Assembly (NCBI GenBank): GCA_045807725.1
Contig: JBJMGV010000054.1
Location: 1-64,000, forward strand
Length of the DNA stretch: 64,000 nucleotides
Reading direction: 5' to 3'
Origin: DATENM01 sp045807725
GTDB taxonomy: Bacteria; Acidobacteriota; Blastocatellia; UBA7656
Made by a program: the position numbers and the translations under genes. Below are positions 18,504-26,595 of this stretch, piece after piece. Position 1 is the first letter of the stretch, and each line of letters begins with the position of its first letter. Below the pieces are notes generated by a model. The model searched no databases, was not told where the DNA came from, and was given only the letters and a program-made list of their open reading frames with translations.

Positions 18504-19037
18504 ATGACCATAGAAGAACTGCAACCCATCATCGAATCGCTCATCTTCGTTTCCGAAGAGCCGATCACGGTCAAGCAACTGGCGGCGCTTTTAGAAGGCG
18601 AATCGAAGGCCGATGTCGAAGCGGCGGCGGAAGCGCTCGTCGAAGAGTTCAACGCGCGAACGAGCGGCCTTGAGATTCGCCGCCTGGCCAATGGCTACCA
18701 GATACGCACGCGGCCCGAATATAGCGAATATGTGCGCCGCTACCTGAAGTCGCAGCCGTCGGCGCGGCTGTCGCTTGCGGCGCTTGAAACGTTGGCCGTC
18801 ATCGCTTACAAACAGCCGATCACCATCCCTGAGATACTGGAGATTCGCGGCGTCACTTCGACCTCGGCCATCAAGACGCTGCTCGACCGCCGGCTCATCA
18901 TCGCCAAAGGCCACAAGCAGGTCGTTGGCCGCCCGATGATGTACGGCACGTCTGAAGACTTCCTGATTCAGTTCGGGCTGAACGATCTATCTGAATTACC
19001 AAACCTCGAAGACTTTGAAGACTTGATGACAAGCTGA
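18504..19037 (+). CDS. scpB: Segregation and condensation protein B
   Basis: ScpB forms a dimer that binds ScpA and regulates the SMC ATPase. The 177-residue protein has the two winged-helix domains of the family: the first opens with IIESLIFVSEEPITVKQLAALL, the second contains LSLAALETLAVIAYKQPITIPEILEIRGV, the family's best-conserved block. Order scpA-scpB-rluB is a common bacterial operon. Confidence 0.95.
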   Translation: MTIEELQPIIESLIFVSEEPITVKQLAALLEGESKADVEAAAEALVEEFNARTSGLEIRRLANGYQIRTRPEYSEYVRRYLKSQPSARLSLAALETLAVIAYKQPITIPEILEIRGVTSTSAIKTLLDRRLIIAKGHKQVVGRPMMYGTSEDFLIQFGLNDLSELPNLEDFEDLMTS

Positions 19038-19043
19038 TTACGA

Positions 19044-19838
19044 ATGGCACAAGAGCGTATACAAAAGATCATTGCGATGGCGGGCGTCGCCTCGCGTCGC
19101 ACGGCGGAAGAGATGATGCAGCGCGGCGAAGTCACCGTCAATGGCCGCGTCGTCACTGAACTCGGCTCGAAGGCCGACCCGCAGACCGACGCCATCAAGG
19201 TTAAAGGCAAGCTCATCAACGCGCAGTTGTTGAAGCGCGAGATGAAGTATTACCTCGTCAACAAGCCGCGCGGATACGTCTCGACTGTCTCTGATCCGCA
19301 AGGCCGCACCATTGTCGCGCACTTGCTGCCGCCATCGAAACGGCGCGGCCTGCATCCGGTCGGTCGGCTTGATTACAACACCGAAGGCTTGATCGTGCTC
19401 ACCAACGATGGCGACCTGACGCAGCTATTGACCAAAGGCGGCGCGGTCGAAAAGGTCTACCACGTCAAAGTCAAAGGCTCGCCCGGCGAAGAGAACATCG
19501 AGCGATTACGGCGCGGCATCAAGCTCGGCCAGTCGCGCGCCGCGCCGGCGCAGATTAAATTGATGGAGCGCACCAAAGAAGGCGGCAACGCCTGGTTCGA
19601 GGTCATCTTGAAAGAGGGCAAGAACCAGCAGATTCGCAAGATGTTTGACGCCATTCATCATTCAGTGACCAAGCTGCGCCGCGTGCGCATCGGCCACCTG
19701 ACCGACGCAGGACTGGCCGTCGGCGAGTTCCGCGAACTCAAGCCGAGCGAAGTCAAACGCTTCTTTCAGCCGACGCCTGCACCTAAGAAATATAAGCCGA
19801 AGAAGGCGCGCGCCGCTTCCTCGCGCTCGCGTTCGTAG
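19044..19838 (+). CDS. rluB: Ribosomal large-subunit pseudouridine synthase B family
   Basis: RsuA/RluB/RluE/RluF-family enzyme that isomerises uridine in rRNA. An N-terminal S4 RNA-binding domain (RIQKIIAMAGVASRRTAEEM) is followed by the catalytic block GRLDYNTEGLIVLTNDGDL with the nucleophilic Asp, and later EGKNQQIRKMF. The C-terminus is a basic tail rich in Lys and Ser. The gene follows scpB by 6 bases, the usual context for rluB, which supports that assignment over rsuA. Confidence 0.9.
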   Translation: MAQERIQKIIAMAGVASRRTAEEMMQRGEVTVNGRVVTELGSKADPQTDAIKVKGKLINAQLLKREMKYYLVNKPRGYVSTVSDPQGRTIVAHLLPPSKRRGLHPVGRLDYNTEGLIVLTNDGDLTQLLTKGGAVEKVYHVKVKGSPGEENIERLRRGIKLGQSRAAPAQIKLMERTKEGGNAWFEVILKEGKNQQIRKMFDAIHHSVTKLRRVRIGHLTDAGLAVGEFRELKPSEVKRFFQPTPAPKKYKPKKARAASSRSRS

Positions 19839-19977
19839 TCGCTTGCCGCGTACCTGCTGCCCTTTTGCTTCGCATGCTTTTTTTGCCCCCGCCGTGTACA
19901 ATGATTAATTCGCATCGGCACGCCATCGCGCACATAGATTGAGCGCCGCTGCAATACGCCAGGGCACCGGAGGAAAG

Positions 19978-21120
19978 ATGGATTTCGAGCTGAACGAAGA
20001 ACAGCAACAGATCAAGCGAACCATCCGTGAGTTTGCCGAAGCCGAGATGAGGCCGCACGTTTCCGAATGGGACGAGGCCGCGCACTTTCCCCTTGATCTA
20101 AGGCCAAAATTCGCCGAACTCGGCGTTATGGGCGTACTGGTTCCCGAAGAGTACGGCGGCGCAGGGATGGGCTACGTCGAATACGCGACCATCATCGAAG
20201 AGCTGGCGCGCGTTGATCCGTCCATCGGTCTTGCCATCGCCGCGCACAATTCGCTTGGCGCGGGACACCTGCTGATCGCGGCCAGTCACGAACAGAAACA
20301 GAAGTACCTGACGCCGCTGGCGCGCGGCGACGCGTTTGCGGCGTGGGGGTTGACGGAACCGAGTTCCGGCTCGGATGCAAGCTCGATGCGCACGACGGCG
20401 GCGCGGCGGCGCGGCGGTTGGGCGCTGAACGGGTCGAAGAATTTTATAACCAATGCTACATTTGCCGAAACGACTGTGGTGTTGGCGATCAGCGACCGCG
20501 CCGCCGGCTCGCACGGCATCTCGGCCTTTATCGTCGAGCGCGGCACGCAAGGGTTTCAAGTCGCCAAGAAAGAGAACAAGCTGGGTATGCGCGCCAGCGA
20601 CACCGCCGCGCTGGTCTTTGACGACTGCTTTGTCGCAGACACCAATCTGATTGGCGAGCCAGGCCAGGGCTTCATTCAAGCAATGAAAGTTTTGGACGGC
20701 GGGCGCATCTCGATTGCGGCGCTGGCGGTCGGTATCGCGCAGGGCGCGTACGAAGCCGCATTGAAGTATGCCCGCGAGCGCCATCAATTCGGTCGCGCGA
20801 TTGCCGAGTTTCAAGCGATTCAATTCAAGCTTGCCGATATGGCGACGGAGATCGAAGCGGCGCGCTTGCTGACTTATCAGGCCGCCGCTTTGAAGAACGC
20901 CGGCAAGCCGACGACCAAGCAGTCTTCGATGGCCAAGCTCTACGCCAGCGAAGTCGCCGTTCGCGTCTCCGAGCAGTCCGTGCAAATACACGGCGGCTAT
21001 GGCTACATCAAAGATTACCCGGCGGAAAAATACTGGCGCGATTCAAAGCTCTGCACCATCGGCGAAGGCACGAGCGAGATTCAACGCGTCGTCATCGCGC
21101 GACAGATCCTTCGATCATAG
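19978..21120 (+). CDS. Acyl-CoA dehydrogenase
   Basis: FAD enzyme that introduces the alpha-beta double bond in acyl-CoA. The start at 19978 follows CGGAGGAAAG. The 380-residue protein has the family signatures: FAAWGLTEPSSGSD (FAD/substrate loop), ALNGSKNFITNA, the QFGRAIAEFQAIQFKLADM block, and IHGGYGYIKDYPAEKYWRD with the catalytic-base Glu position of short-chain enzymes. This most resembles butyryl/isovaleryl-type dehydrogenases. Its neighbours, meaB and methylmalonyl-CoA epimerase, suggest a role in branched-chain or odd-chain acyl-CoA breakdown. Confidence 0.92.
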   Translation: MDFELNEEQQQIKRTIREFAEAEMRPHVSEWDEAAHFPLDLRPKFAELGVMGVLVPEEYGGAGMGYVEYATIIEELARVDPSIGLAIAAHNSLGAGHLLIAASHEQKQKYLTPLARGDAFAAWGLTEPSSGSDASSMRTTAARRRGGWALNGSKNFITNATFAETTVVLAISDRAAGSHGISAFIVERGTQGFQVAKKENKLGMRASDTAALVFDDCFVADTNLIGEPGQGFIQAMKVLDGGRISIAALAVGIAQGAYEAALKYARERHQFGRAIAEFQAIQFKLADMATEIEAARLLTYQAAALKNAGKPTTKQSSMAKLYASEVAVRVSEQSVQIHGGYGYIKDYPAEKYWRDSKLCTIGEGTSEIQRVVIARQILRS

Positions 21121-21220
21121 GATTCAGGATTCGGGATTCAGGATTCAGGGAAAACCGAAGTGCTAAGCGCCGACTTCCCTTTCTCACCCTGAATCCTGAA
21201 TCCCGAATCCTGAATCCTGA
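21120..21220. repeat. Heptad-word inverted repeat (GGATTCA type)
   Basis: Left arm GGATTCAGGATTCGGGATTC and onward; right arm CCTGAATCCTGAATCCCGAA and onward, matching over about 30 bases. Even the single variant word (GGGATTC/GAATCCC) pairs between the arms. The loop contains GCCGACTTCCCTTTC (21169-21183), shared with the element at 22175. Confidence 0.9.
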
Positions 21221-21225
21221 TTTTT

Positions 21226-22209
21226 ATGAGTTCGGCACTGGTTGAAAAAATCCTCAACGGCGACAAGCGTTCAATCGCGCGCGCTATCAGCGCCGTCGAA
21301 GACGGGCACGCCGACGCGACCGACTTGTTGAAAGAAGTCTTCCCGCACACGGGCCGGGCGCTGGTCGTCGGCATAACGGGAGCGCCGGGCGCGGGCAAGA
21401 GCACGCTCGTTGACCGGCTGGCCGCGCACTACCGCGCTCAGAGTCAACAGGTCGGCATCATCGCCGTCGATCCATCGAGTCCCTTCACCGGCGGCGCGAT
21501 TCTCGGCGACCGCATACGGATGCAAGGAATGGCGATGGACCCTGGCATCTTCATCCGCAGTATGGCGGCGCGCGGCAACCTCGGCGGGCTGGCACGCGCG
21601 ACGGTTGATGCAGTAGCGATACTGGATGCCGCGGGGTATAATAAAGTTATCATTGAAACGGTCGGCGTGGGTCAGGACGAGGTAGACATCGTTAAAACGG
21701 CGGATGTCACTGTTGTCGTTCTAGTGCCCGGTATGGGCGACGACATCCAGGCCATTAAAGCTGGGATTATGGAGATCGGCGACGTGTTCGCCATCAACAA
21801 AGCCGACCGCGACGGAGTGCTCCGAACCGAGCGCGAACTTGAACAATTGCTCTCGATTTCGGAACGGCCCGATGGTTGGAAGCCGCCGATTGTCAAAACC
21901 GTAGCGACGGAAAACAGTGGTCTTGAGGCGCTCGCCGAGGCGATTGCGAGCTATGACGTTTTCCTCACGTCGCATACGGAGCAGATGATGAGCCGGCGCG
22001 CTCGCGTTGCCGAGCATCGCATCATCGAGTTGTTGCGTGATCGTTTGCTGCGCGTTGCGTTGAACGAGCGGACCAGCCGCGAAGAGTTGCGGCAGCAGGC
22101 CGCCGCGGTCGCCGACCGACAACGCGACCCGTACTCTGTCGTTGATGAGATCATTGCGAAATTAGGCTTGAAGAAGGAGTCAGGAGTCAGGAGTCAGGAG
22201 TCAGAATAA
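21226..22209 (+). CDS. meaB: Methylmalonyl-CoA mutase-associated GTPase MeaB
   Basis: G3E-family GTPase that loads and protects the B12 cofactor of methylmalonyl-CoA mutase. Walker A is GITGAPGAGKSTLVD (about residues 48-62), followed by VDPSSPFTGGAILGDRIRMQ, ETVGVGQDEVDI and the base-recognition NKAD. The mutase itself is not in the window. The last residues (KKESGVRSQESE) are encoded by a heptad-repeat arm, and the stop codon directly follows the arm. Next downstream is methylmalonyl-CoA epimerase. Confidence 0.95.
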   Translation: MSSALVEKILNGDKRSIARAISAVEDGHADATDLLKEVFPHTGRALVVGITGAPGAGKSTLVDRLAAHYRAQSQQVGIIAVDPSSPFTGGAILGDRIRMQGMAMDPGIFIRSMAARGNLGGLARATVDAVAILDAAGYNKVIIETVGVGQDEVDIVKTADVTVVVLVPGMGDDIQAIKAGIMEIGDVFAINKADRDGVLRTERELEQLLSISERPDGWKPPIVKTVATENSGLEALAEAIASYDVFLTSHTEQMMSRRARVAEHRIIELLRDRLLRVALNERTSREELRQQAAAVADRQRDPYSVVDEIIAKLGLKKESGVRSQESE

Positions 22210-22268
22210 AAGTGGAGGCGACAGCCGACTTCCCTTTCCATTCTGGCTTCTGACTCCTGACTCCTGAA
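22175..22268. repeat. Heptad-word inverted repeat (AGGAGTC type) overlapping the 3' end of meaB
   Basis: Left arm is four to five copies of AGGAGTC; right arm TTCTGACTCCTGACTCCTGA. The loop contains GGAGGCGACAGCCGACTTCC (22214-22233), whose exact 20-base reverse complement lies in the loop of the element at 44112-44248. Confidence 0.92.
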
Positions 22269-22276
22269 TTCACCCC

Positions 22277-22690
22277 ATGAAGTTAGATCATCTCGGCATT
22301 GCCGTTCGCTCGATAGCAGATTCGCTCTCGTTTTATCGTGACGCGCTGGGGCTGGAACTGAAGAGCACCGAAGAGGTGGCCGATCAGGGCGTCACCGTGG
22401 CGATGCTGCCGGTCGGCGAATCACGCATCGAGCTTCTCGAACCCATTTCAGAGGAGACGACGGTGGCGCGCTTCATTGCTAAACGCGGCGAAGGACTGCA
22501 CCACATTTGTTACGAGGTCGCCGACTTACAGGCGAAGCTCGAAGAACTGAGCGCGCGCGGCGTGCGCGTGCTCGATGGCTATCCGCGTCGCGGGGCAGAA
22601 GGGCATATGGTCGCCTTCCTGCATCCGGCGAGCGCCAACGGCGTTCTCGTTGAACTGGTCGAGAAGGCAAGCACTTTAGAAGGAGAGTAA
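22277..22690 (+). CDS. mce: Methylmalonyl-CoA epimerase
   Basis: VOC-fold metalloenzyme that interconverts (S)- and (R)-methylmalonyl-CoA in propionyl-CoA metabolism. The 137-residue protein begins KLDHLGIAVRSIADSLSFY (metal ligand His) and contains ESRIELLEP and GEGLHHICYEV with further ligands. Length and motifs match the family. With meaB it forms a mutase-support pair. The stop codon directly abuts the ATG of the parvulin gene. Confidence 0.92.
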   Translation: MKLDHLGIAVRSIADSLSFYRDALGLELKSTEEVADQGVTVAMLPVGESRIELLEPISEETTVARFIAKRGEGLHHICYEVADLQAKLEELSARGVRVLDGYPRRGAEGHMVAFLHPASANGVLVELVEKASTLEGE

Positions 22691-24208
22691 ATGACATTGG
22701 ATTCCACTAACGATAAGCAACCCGAAACGACGGACGCGACGCCGGACAGCGACACGCAAGCGACGACCGATAGCGCGACCCCGCCGGTTATCACGACCGA
22801 AGCCGCTACCCCCGACGCGAGCGAAGCGGCGGCGGCTGAATCGCACGAAGCCGTGGCGGACGACGAAGTGACCGCTGCCGATGCGGCTGCCGTCGAAGCT
22901 GATGATGACAAAGACGCCGAGGAAGACGCCGCAGACGAGAAGCATGCAGCGGCTCCCTACGCGGCGACCGTCACATCCGTCGCCGATGCGCCCAGAACCA
23001 GCATGCCGACTAAAGCCATCGCGGCAGTTCTCATGCTGGGCTTTGTCGCGGCGGCGTTCATCTTTATTCAACGCTCATCATCAAAGCCCGTCTCTTACAA
23101 CCTGAGCAAGCACGATATGGAAGTAATCTTCCAGGAGATGATCCCGCCGCCGCAGCAGGCGCAGATCGCATCGAGTCCCGATGAGAAGAAGAAGCTGATA
23201 GACGAAGTTCGCAAGCTGCTGTCAGTCGCCGCCTTTGCCGAGAGCGAAGGCTACGCGCAGCGGCCCGAAGTCCAACAGCAACTCGCGCTGCAAACCGACC
23301 TCGGATTGAACGAGGCGTATCGCAAGAAGTACCCGGACACCAAAGTGACGGACGAAGACATCAACGCGTACTATCAGGCTCATCCCAGCGAGTTCGACAA
23401 CTTCCTGCAAAGCAACCCGCAGTTCCAGCAGCGCGCACAAGGAGCGCAGCGCGATCAGTTCAAGAAGCAGTACGGCGAGTTCAAGGTCGTCGCCGACCGC
23501 GCCCGCCAGGAGAAGCTCGATCAGGACGAAGCGGCCCGCTTAAGCATGCTGATTAAGCGCGCCGACGCGCTGAACAATGCGTACCTCGGCGAACTCGAAA
23601 AGAACGCCGACAAGCTGGTCAGCGACGACGAGGTCGAAAAGTATTACAAGGAGCATCAGGGCGAATTTGAAGAGGTGCACGTGCGCCACATCCTCATCAG
23701 CACGCAGCCGCCGCCGCCCGGCCCCGACGCCAAGAAGGGCGAGCAACCGAAAGCGCTCAGCAAAGAAGAGGCTCGCAAGAAAGCCGAAGAAGCGCTGGCC
23801 AAAGCGCGCAAGGGCGAAGACTTCGCGGCGCTCGTCAAACAGTACTCCGATGATCCCGGCTCGAAAGACAAGGGCGGCGAATACACCTTCTCGAAGGGGC
23901 AGATGGTCCCCGAATTCGAGCAGGCGGCCTTCGCCTTGCAACAGCCCGGCCAGATCAGCGACCTCGTTGAGACGCAGTTCGGCTATCACATCATCAAGCT
24001 CGAAGAGCGCAAGGGCGGCGCGGGATCGAGCGACCCGAAGGTTCGCCAGCAGATCGTCGCCAAGCTGAAGAAGGACAAGATCGACGCCAAGATTGACGAG
24101 ATCACCAAGAACAGCAAGGTTTCTGTGCCCGACGATTTTGATATGAACGTCAAACCGTCCGAGCAGCCCGCAATGCCTCCCGGCCACCCTTCGGTCCAAA
24201 AACAGTAA
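22691..24208 (+). CDS. Parvulin-type peptidyl-prolyl isomerase with a long acidic N-terminus and a membrane anchor
   Basis: A 505-residue protein: residues 1-110 are disordered and Asp/Glu/Ala/Thr-rich; a single transmembrane helix follows (IAAVLMLGFVAAAFIFI, about 116-132); then a SurA/PrsA-like helical chaperone region; then a parvulin domain (VRHILIST ... FAALVKQYSDDPGSKDKGGE ... FGYHIIKLEER, about 335-450). The topology would place the acidic segment in the cytoplasm and the catalytic part in the periplasm, where it would help fold exported proteins. The start directly follows the mce stop, so the two are coupled. Confidence 0.88.
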   Translation: MTLDSTNDKQPETTDATPDSDTQATTDSATPPVITTEAATPDASEAAAAESHEAVADDEVTAADAAAVEADDDKDAEEDAADEKHAAAPYAATVTSVADAPRTSMPTKAIAAVLMLGFVAAAFIFIQRSSSKPVSYNLSKHDMEVIFQEMIPPPQQAQIASSPDEKKKLIDEVRKLLSVAAFAESEGYAQRPEVQQQLALQTDLGLNEAYRKKYPDTKVTDEDINAYYQAHPSEFDNFLQSNPQFQQRAQGAQRDQFKKQYGEFKVVADRARQEKLDQDEAARLSMLIKRADALNNAYLGELEKNADKLVSDDEVEKYYKEHQGEFEEVHVRHILISTQPPPPGPDAKKGEQPKALSKEEARKKAEEALAKARKGEDFAALVKQYSDDPGSKDKGGEYTFSKGQMVPEFEQAAFALQQPGQISDLVETQFGYHIIKLEERKGGAGSSDPKVRQQIVAKLKKDKIDAKIDEITKNSKVSVPDDFDMNVKPSEQPAMPPGHPSVQKQ

Positions 24209-24213
24209 GGCAA

Positions 24214-24292
24214 AGGCTAGAGGCTAGAGGCTGGAGGCTAGAGAAAACCTCCGGTCGCTAGTCTCTAGTCTCCAGCCTCTAGCCTCTAGTTT
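24214..24292. repeat. Heptad-word inverted repeat (AGGCTAG type)
   Basis: Left arm AGGCTAGAGGCTAGAGGCTG, right arm in CCTCTAG/TCTCTAG words. The loop GAGAAAACCTCCGGTC (24241-24256) is identical to that of the element at 3526-3616 and in the same orientation. It ends one base before the MBL-hydrolase ATG. Confidence 0.92.
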
Positions 24293-25135
24293 ATGCGCCT
24301 GGGTTCATTCGAAATGGAGATTGTTTCCGACGGCACGTTTGCGCTCGATGGCGGCGCGATGTTCGGCGTCGTGCCGCGCGTCGTCTGGGAGCAAAAACTG
24401 TCGGCGGACGCGCAACATCGCGTGCGGCTCGGTTTGAACTGCCTGCTGATTCGCGCCGAAGGCGAAAACATATTGGTTGACACGGGCATCGGCGCAAAGT
24501 GGGATGACCGCTCGCGCTCGCGTTACGGCATCGCGCACGAAACGACGCTGCTCGATGAGTTGGCCCGGCATCAACTCGCCGCCGAAGACATCACCCTCGT
24601 CATCAACACACATTTGCATTTCGATCACGCCGGCACGAACACAGTCGAACGCGATGGCCGCGTCGTGCCGACCTTTCCGCGCGCCCGCTACATCGCACAA
24701 CGTGGCGAATTCGAGCACGCCTTGGAGCCGCACGAACGCGACCGCGCCAGCTATTTGCAAGCCGACTTCGCGCCGGTCTTCGCGGTGGGGCAGTTGGAAT
24801 TGATTGACGGCGACGCAGAGATCGCGCCGGGCGTTTCTGTAATCAAAGTCGCTGGCCACAACCGCGACTTGCAGTGCGTCAAGATTGAAAGCGAAGGCAA
24901 GACGGCGTTCGCGTTCGCTGATCTCGTGCCGACGACGGCGCACCTGCCGGCGGCGTGGGTGATGGGTTACGACCTTTATCCAACCGAGTCGGTCGAACAG
25001 AAGAATCGCTTCGTGCCGCAGGCCGCGCGCGAAGGCTGGCTCTGCCATTTTTATCACGACCCGCAGACGCCGCTCGCCTACCTGCGCGAGCGCGACGGCA
25101 AGATCAGTGTTGAGAGACTAGAGACTAGAGACTAG
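24293..25135 (+). CDS. MBL-fold metallohydrolase
   Basis: A 280-residue metallo-beta-lactamase-fold enzyme with the zinc motif THLHFDHAG (about residues 104-112), an N-terminal LLIRAEGENILVDTGIG strand pair, and later ligands in AGHNRDLQ and FADLV. It resembles the quorum-quenching-lactonase/phosphodiesterase side of the superfamily (NHHFDHAG class), but the substrate cannot be predicted. The last codons (ERLETRD) and the TAG stop belong to a heptad repeat. Confidence 0.85.
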   Translation: MRLGSFEMEIVSDGTFALDGGAMFGVVPRVVWEQKLSADAQHRVRLGLNCLLIRAEGENILVDTGIGAKWDDRSRSRYGIAHETTLLDELARHQLAAEDITLVINTHLHFDHAGTNTVERDGRVVPTFPRARYIAQRGEFEHALEPHERDRASYLQADFAPVFAVGQLELIDGDAEIAPGVSVIKVAGHNRDLQCVKIESEGKTAFAFADLVPTTAHLPAAWVMGYDLYPTESVEQKNRFVPQAAREGWLCHFYHDPQTPLAYLRERDGKISVERLETRD

Positions 25136-25192
25136 AGGCTAGGGGCTAGCAGATTGGAAGCTAGCCTCCAGCCTCCAGCCTCCAGCCTCTGC
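25110..25192. repeat. Heptad-word inverted repeat (AGACTAG/CCAGCCT type) overlapping the MBL-hydrolase stop
   Basis: Left arm GAGACTAGAGACTAGAGACT, right arm CTAGCCTCCAGCCTCCAGCC. The arms pair imperfectly and the loop is only about 15 bases. It provides the stop codon of the MBL gene and lies just before the mtnP ribosome site. Confidence 0.88.
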
Positions 25193-25207
25193 CCAAGGAG
25201 GCTTGAA

Positions 25208-26080
25208 TTGGCACAGGTAAAGATTGGCGTTATCGGCGGCAGCGGCTTGTATCAGATGGCTGCGCTCACGGAGGTTGAAGAGGTGAAGATGGAGACGCCG
25301 TACGGCGATCCATCCGACGCCTTCATCATCGGCACGCTGAACGGCGTGCGCGTCGCGTTTCTGCCGCGTCACGGGCGCGGCCATCGCTTCACGCCGACCG
25401 AGGTTCCTTACCGCGCCAACATCTACGCGATGAAGATGCTGGGCGTCGAGCGCATCATCTCGGCCAGCGCCGTCGGCTCGTTGCGCGAAGAGTTCAAGCC
25501 GATGGACATTGCCTTTCCCGACCAGTTCTTTGACCGCACGCGGCAGCGGCCTTCGACCTTCTTCGGCGACGGAGTTGTGGCGCACGTTTCGATGGCGCAT
25601 CCGGTCTGCGGCGACCTCTGCGATACCCTGGAACAGGCTGCCAAAGCCGAATTAGCGGGAATTGATATTCATCGCGGCGGCACGTATCTCTGTATGGAAG
25701 GGCCGGCTTTTTCGACCGTCGCCGAATCGAACGTCTATCGCTCGTGGGGGATGTCGATCATCGGAATGACGAACCTGCAAGAAGCCAAGCTGGCGCGCGA
25801 AGCCGAGATTTGCTACGCGACGATGGCGCTCGTGACCGATTATGATTGCTGGCACCCGGAGCACGATTACGTCACGGTCGAGATGATTATTGATTACCTG
25901 AACCACAATGCCGAGAACGCGCAAAAGCTGATCGCATCGGCGGTGACGCGGCTGGCCACAACTGAGCGCGCCTGCAAATGCGGCCACTCGCTGCGCCATG
26001 CTATCATTACTGCGCCCGACAAGATCACGCCCGAAGCGAAGCAGCGCTTGCAGGCGATCATCGGCAAGTACGTCAGTTGA
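25208..26080 (+). CDS. mtnP: S-methyl-5'-thioadenosine phosphorylase
   Basis: PNP-family enzyme that splits methylthioadenosine into adenine and methylthioribose 1-phosphate. I chose TTG 25208, which follows AAGGAGG with good spacing; the longer frame runs into a repeat. Motifs: IGVIGGSGLYQM (phosphate loop), FLPRHGRGHRFTPTEVPYRAN, GGTYLCMEGPAFST, and MTNLQEAKLAREAEICYATMALVTDYDCW with the Asp expected for 6-aminopurine specificity. Length 290 is normal. Confidence 0.93.
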   Translation: MAQVKIGVIGGSGLYQMAALTEVEEVKMETPYGDPSDAFIIGTLNGVRVAFLPRHGRGHRFTPTEVPYRANIYAMKMLGVERIISASAVGSLREEFKPMDIAFPDQFFDRTRQRPSTFFGDGVVAHVSMAHPVCGDLCDTLEQAAKAELAGIDIHRGGTYLCMEGPAFSTVAESNVYRSWGMSIIGMTNLQEAKLAREAEICYATMALVTDYDCWHPEHDYVTVEMIIDYLNHNAENAQKLIASAVTRLATTERACKCGHSLRHAIITAPDKITPEAKQRLQAIIGKYVS

Positions 26081-26101
26081 ACCCGTGCAGAAAGGTTAGC
26101 C

Positions 26102-26548
26102 ATGAAGTTAATGGCCAGAGCAATGATGTTGGCAGTAGCGGTGATGTTGATGGCCGGCGCGGCGCTGGCGCAAGGGCCGGCGCGCGGGCCGATTGAACCG
26201 GCGCGCGACGAGACGTTGGAGATCAACGCCAAGCACAATCTCACCGTCGCGCGTTACTATCTCGAAAAGCGCAAAGCCTACAAAGGCGCGCTCGACCGCT
26301 TGCAGGAAATCATTGAGAGCTACGCGGGGTTTTCGCGCATGGACGAAGTGCTCTTTCTGATGGGCGAAGCGAATTACAAGCTCAACCAGGCGGACAAGGC
26401 CGGCGCGTTTTACAACCGTATGCTCAAGGCTTATCCGAACAGCGAATTCAACAAGCGGGCGCGCGAGCGGCTGGCCGAGTTGAAGATCGCGCCGGAAACA
26501 CCCGAAGCAGCCGATGACAAGAAACCGACAGCCGAGAAGAAGCCTTGA
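26102..26548 (+). CDS. Secreted TPR protein, BamD-like
   Basis: A 148-residue protein with a signal peptide (LMARAMMLAVAVMLMAGAALAQ) and two TPR-like units (YKGALDRLQEIIESYAGFSR and LGEANYKLNQADKAGAFYNR-type segments) of the outer-membrane lipoprotein BamD kind. It is shorter than BamD (about 240 residues) and has no lipobox Cys, so it is a BamD/YbgF-like TPR protein rather than the assembly subunit. It lies between mtnP and the PfkB kinase, all on one strand. Confidence 0.65.
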   Translation: MKLMARAMMLAVAVMLMAGAALAQGPARGPIEPARDETLEINAKHNLTVARYYLEKRKAYKGALDRLQEIIESYAGFSRMDEVLFLMGEANYKLNQADKAGAFYNRMLKAYPNSEFNKRARERLAELKIAPETPEAADDKKPTAEKKP

Positions 26549-26595
26549 GGCAACGGCGGTCTTCGGCAATAACTGATGACGAGGTGAAATCATAA

